This document shows positions 7,821 through 10,280 of a stretch of 10,280 nt of DNA, in pieces. The notes below the pieces were generated by a model, which was not told the DNA's origin, made no database searches, and was given only the letters and a program-made list of their open reading frames with translations. Each line of letters begins with the position of its first letter. Position 1 is the stretch's first letter. The stretch is from an uncultured Bacteroidota bacterium (GTDB taxonomy: Bacteria > Bacteroidota > Bacteroidia > Chitinophagales > Chitinophagaceae), in assembly GCA_946479055.1 (NCBI GenBank), contig CAMLEX010000120.1, positions 1 through 10,280 of the forward strand. Direction: 5' to 3'. The translations under genes and the position numbers were made by a program.

Positions 7821-8300
7821 TTATTTAGTCACCAATGATTTATATAAAACCGCTTTCCTGAGGCCCAGGCAATATCCAAAGTGTAATTGATCATGTCCTG
7901 CTGCATAATGCAGCGCTTCTTCGCAGTTTTCAATCTTTACTCCCATTGAAGTGGTGAAAGCCTGATATCCATCAAAAATTCCGGATACCCAATCTTTCTG
8001 GAATTCATCTATCAATTGAATAGCCTGCTCTTTAAAAAACTCGACTTCTTTCTGCTCTATATAACTTTCGGGTTTTGAACCACGCTGGTATTTATCTATA
8101 TATTCTTTACTGATCTTCATTTCTTTCCCGGCTTTTGCATAACACAGGATCTGTTGCGAGACAACAATATGTGCAAAATTCCAGGCGATATTGTTATTAA
8201 ACCCTTCAGGTATTTCGTTGAGCTGATCGGTCGTTAAACTATCTACCAGGTTAATGAAGACCTGCCTGTTCTGTTTCGTTATATAAAATTGATTCTCCAT
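7821..8300 (-). CDS. DinB/YfiT-like four-helix-bundle protein, putative metal binding
   Basis: This 159-residue protein looks like a member of the DinB/YfiT (DinB_2) superfamily, small cytoplasmic four-helix bundles that often carry a three-histidine metal site. The evidence is the spaced pattern IAWNFAHIVVSQQ with His44 in the first part, and AAGHDQLHFGYCLGLRK with His136 and His140 (HxxxH) near the C terminus; His131 is an additional histidine. No signal peptide or membrane segment is visible. Its ATG (8298-8300) begins only 5 bases after the ilvN stop and its stop lies 29 bases before ilvC, so it is almost certainly co-transcribed and perhaps translationally coupled with ilvN. Some superfamily members are thiol-S-transferases (bacillithiol, mycothiol) or are DNA-damage induced, but many are uncharacterised. 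No step of branched-chain synthesis needs such a protein, so its role here is unknown. The family call is from motif pattern, not a profile search. Confidence 0.78.
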   Translation of the reverse strand: MENQFYITKQNRQVFINLVDSLTTDQLNEIPEGFNNNIAWNFAHIVVSQQILCYAKAGKEMKISKEYIDKYQRGSKPESYIEQKEVEFFKEQAIQLIDEFQKDWVSGIFDGYQAFTTSMGVKIENCEEALHYAAGHDQLHFGYCLGLRKAVLYKSLVTK

Positions 8301-8305
8301 AGAAA

Positions 8306-8896
8306 TTACATGCTAAACACTTTTTCATTATCACTAAGGAATTCATTTTCTATCAACTCTTCACTTGGATCTTTCCGTTCAAAATCTTTTAACCGCTCAT
8401 GGAAGCCAGCACTGTCTTTGATGATTGCAACTCTTGCACTGCGAACAAATTCGATCAGTCCATAAGGCTCCAATACTTTTACCAGCTTATCGATTTCTTC
8501 ATGATGGCCTGTCGTTTCAAATACGATATAATCTTTTCTTATAGCTACAGCTCTGGCGCCAAACTCCCGTAACAGGCGTTCCACTTTTACTTTCTCTGCA
8601 ATTTCGTCGGTAGATACTTTATACAAAGCCATCTCCTGCCAAACGAGTTCGTTGTCGGTATTATAAAAAGCCCGGAGAATATCCACCTGCTTTTCAATCT
8701 GGCGTACCAGTTTTTTTACCACATCTTCCGTTTCGTGGATCACAATAGTAAAGCGGTGTATACCCTCTATTTCACTGGGAGAGGTATTAAGACTTTCAAT
8801 ATTTATTTTTCTCCTGGAAAAAATGGTGGATACACGACTTATAATACCGATCTGGTTTTCGGTATAAACTGTTATTGTATATTCTTGCTTTAGCAT
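8306..8896 (-). CDS. ilvN: Acetolactate synthase small (regulatory) subunit, long form
   Basis: The small subunit activates the catalytic subunit IlvB and confers feedback inhibition, typically by valine. The 196-residue protein starts with an ACT domain (about 5-80) containing the signature NQIGIISRVSTIFSRRKINIESLN, here split as Gly17, Arg21 and the NIESL stretch at 32-36; these positions line the valine site in characterised homologues. A second ferredoxin-like domain (ALS_ss_C) covers about 83-160, with VERLLREFGARAV and the EPYGLIEFVRSARVAI segment. A charged tail of about 30 residues (166-196, rich in Glu, Asp and Lys) follows; typical IlvH proteins end near 160-170. The start is ATG 8894-8896. 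It follows ilvB by 58 bases and precedes the DinB-like gene by 5. Other bacteria call this ilvH; function is the same. Valine sensitivity is inferred from the family. Confidence 0.93.
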   Translation of the reverse strand: MLKQEYTITVYTENQIGIISRVSTIFSRRKINIESLNTSPSEIEGIHRFTIVIHETEDVVKKLVRQIEKQVDILRAFYNTDNELVWQEMALYKVSTDEIAEKVKVERLLREFGARAVAIRKDYIVFETTGHHEEIDKLVKVLEPYGLIEFVRSARVAIIKDSAGFHERLKDFERKDPSEELIENEFLSDNEKVFSM

Positions 8897-8920
8897 GTTT
8901 TATAGTCTTTAATTTTTACA

Positions 8921-8934
8921 TCCGGCTTACCGGA
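8921..8934 (-). repeat. Small hairpin between ilvB and ilvN
   Basis: On the minus strand TCCGG and CCGGA flank a TAAG loop, giving a five-pair, GC-rich stem in the 58-base gap after the ilvB stop and 24 bases before the ilvN ATG. It is preceded by TTTTT and followed after three bases by AAAAAT, so the helix could extend with a bulge. There is no following T-tract, so it is unlikely to terminate transcription. It may tune the IlvB:IlvN ratio, or be chance. Confidence 0.3.
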
Positions 8935-8954
8935 AAAATCAATCATCAGGCAGA

Positions 8955-10280
8955 TCAGAGATCGTCTTTTGATAAAACAATTTCCGCTACCCCACGTCCT
9001 TGCGGTACCATAGGGAATACATTATTTTCCTTGCCCACCATTATCTCCAGCAAATAACTGCCGTCATTATCCAGCATTTCTTTCAATGCATTTTTTACAT
9101 CCTTTCTTTCATTTATGCTTTTGCCGGGAATGCCAAACCCTTTTGCTACCTGTACAAAGTCAGGGCTGGTGATATCAACGAATGAATATCTTTTTTCATG
9201 AAACAATTGTTGCCATTGACGCACCATACCCAGGAACTGGTTGTTGAGAATAATGATCTTCACATTTGGCTTGAATTGCATGATCGTACCCAGTTCCTGC
9301 AAGGTCATTTGAAAACCACCATCGCCGATGATGGCAACTGTGGTTCTTGAAGGATCGCCATAAGCAGCGCCGATAGCAGCTGGTAAGGCAAAACCCATTG
9401 TTCCCAATCCACCGCTGGTGATATTACTTTTTGTTTGATTAAATTTTGCATAGCGGCAGGCTACCATCTGGTGCTGGCCTACATCTGTTACAACAATAGC
9501 ATTACCTTTTGTGAGTTCATTCAATTCTTTTATTACTTCACCCATCGTCAGAATCTCGCTGGTTGGGTTCAATTCATCCTTGATAACTTTTTCGTCTTCT
9601 TCTGCTTGATACTCTTTGAATTTTTGCAACCATTGCGGGTATACTTTTTGTTCGATCAAGCCCGTCAGCAAAGGCAATGTTTCTTTACAATCGCCCCATA
9701 CACCAACAGTCGCTTTTACATTCTTATCAATTTCCGCTGGGTCAATATCCAAATGGATCACTTTAGCTTGTTTGGCGTATTTATCCAAACGACCCGTTAC
9801 ACGATCATCGAATCGCATACCGATAGCGATGAGCACATCACATTCATTGGTCAAAACATTGGGCCCGTAATTACCATGCATGCCCAGCATTCCAACACCC
9901 AATGGATGGTCAGTTGGTATGGCACTCATGCCCATGATAGTCCATGCAGCAGGGATGCCTGCTTTTTCAATAAATGCTTTGAATTCTTTTTCAGCTTTCC
10001 CGAGTATCACACCTTGTCCAAAAATGACAAATGGTTTTTCGGCTGCATTGATCAGCTTAGCAGCTTCCTCAATATATTCTTTTCTTACAATCGGTTTTGG
10101 ACGATAGCTCCGGATATGATCACATTTGGTATATCCTTCGTAATCGAATTTTTGTAATTGTGCATTCTTAGTAATATCAATTAGTACAGGTCCCGGTCTT
10201 CCGCTTTTAGCGATATAAAACGCTTTCGCTAATACGGAAGGAATTTCTGTAGCATCAGTAACCTGGTAATTCCATTTGGT
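8955..10280 (-). CDS. ilvB: Acetolactate synthase large (catalytic) subunit, C-terminal 441 residues (5' end outside window)
   Basis: IlvB is the ThDP-, FAD- and Mg2+-dependent enzyme that condenses pyruvate with pyruvate (to acetolactate) or 2-oxobutanoate (to acetohydroxybutanoate). The reading frame is open from base 10280 to the TGA at 8955-8957, so the gene continues beyond the window; about 130-140 N-terminal residues including the catalytic glutamate are missing compared with the usual 570-580. Visible residues start within the end of the first ThDP domain (AKSGRPGPVLIDITK at 24-38). The central FAD-contacting domain has GMHGNYGPN and IGMRFDDRVTGRL. The C-terminal ThDP domain shows GGLGTMGFALPAAIGA and the ThDP/Mg2+ motif GDGG (319-322) followed by NN (346-347). 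GMVRQWQ (351-357) holds the conserved Trp of the herbicide-binding region, and VFPMVPQGRG lies near the end. A GTG at 10008-10010 is internal and not the true start. ilvN directly follows. Confidence 0.96.
   Translation of the reverse strand, partial: TKWNYQVTDATEIPSVLAKAFYIAKSGRPGPVLIDITKNAQLQKFDYEGYTKCDHIRSYRPKPIVRKEYIEEAAKLINAAEKPFVIFGQGVILGKAEKEFKAFIEKAGIPAAWTIMGMSAIPTDHPLGVGMLGMHGNYGPNVLTNECDVLIAIGMRFDDRVTGRLDKYAKQAKVIHLDIDPAEIDKNVKATVGVWGDCKETLPLLTGLIEQKVYPQWLQKFKEYQAEEDEKVIKDELNPTSEILTMGEVIKELNELTKGNAIVVTDVGQHQMVACRYAKFNQTKSNITSGGLGTMGFALPAAIGAAYGDPSRTTVAIIGDGGFQMTLQELGTIMQFKPNVKIIILNNQFLGMVRQWQQLFHEKRYSFVDITSPDFVQVAKGFGIPGKSINERKDVKNALKEMLDNDGSYLLEIMVGKENNVFPMVPQGRGVAEIVLSKDDL

Noticed and set aside
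9435..10157. A 240-codon open frame on the plus strand opposite ilvB
   Set aside because: It lies wholly antisense to the strongly conserved ilvB, its translation is rich in Phe, Tyr, His and Ile with no recognisable domain, and it fits a shadow frame of the coding strand.
1..10280. Mobile elements, CRISPR arrays, toxin-antitoxin or defence genes, tRNA or rRNA genes
   Set aside because: No transposase or recombinase motif, no regularly spaced direct repeats, no cloverleaf-like sequence and no foreign-looking segment was seen; all coding space is taken by amino acid synthesis genes and one DinB-like gene.

Overview
The window is an ordinary, compact metabolic stretch of a bacterial chromosome with every supported gene on the minus strand. 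It reads as Bacteroidota, probably a Chitinophagaceae-like relative. That placement is inferred from four things: the AT-rich sequence, the absence of Shine-Dalgarno motifs before all six visible start codons, a yeast-type ketol-acid reductoisomerase, and a long acetolactate synthase small subunit. No 16S or genome context is available to confirm it.

In transcription order (right to left), the first block is branched-chain amino acid synthesis. It holds ilvB (acetolactate synthase large subunit, 5' end outside the window), ilvN (regulatory small subunit), a small DinB/YfiT-like putative metal-binding protein, ilvC (ketol-acid reductoisomerase) and ilvA (threonine deaminase). Gaps are 58, 5, 29 and 123 bases, which fits one operon. 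IlvA makes 2-oxobutanoate from threonine. IlvBN condenses pyruvate with pyruvate or 2-oxobutanoate, and IlvC converts the acetohydroxy acids to dihydroxy acids. The next enzymes (dihydroxyacid dehydratase IlvD, and a transaminase using glutamate) are not in the window.

The second block is gltB followed by gltD, the two subunits of NADPH glutamate synthase; gltD runs off the left edge. This enzyme makes the glutamate used as amino donor in the last step of branched-chain synthesis, so the adjacency makes metabolic sense. A 323-base non-coding gap with a plausible Bacteroidota-type promoter suggests gltBD is a separate transcription unit.

No mobile element, CRISPR array, tRNA, rRNA or prophage gene is visible, and I found no convincing undescribed system. 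The most noteworthy items are the tandem hairpins between ilvC and ilvA (one with a 16-pair stem that is uninterrupted only in minus-strand RNA), the DinB-like gene tightly coupled to ilvN, and the inverted repeats in the ilvA-gltB gap.
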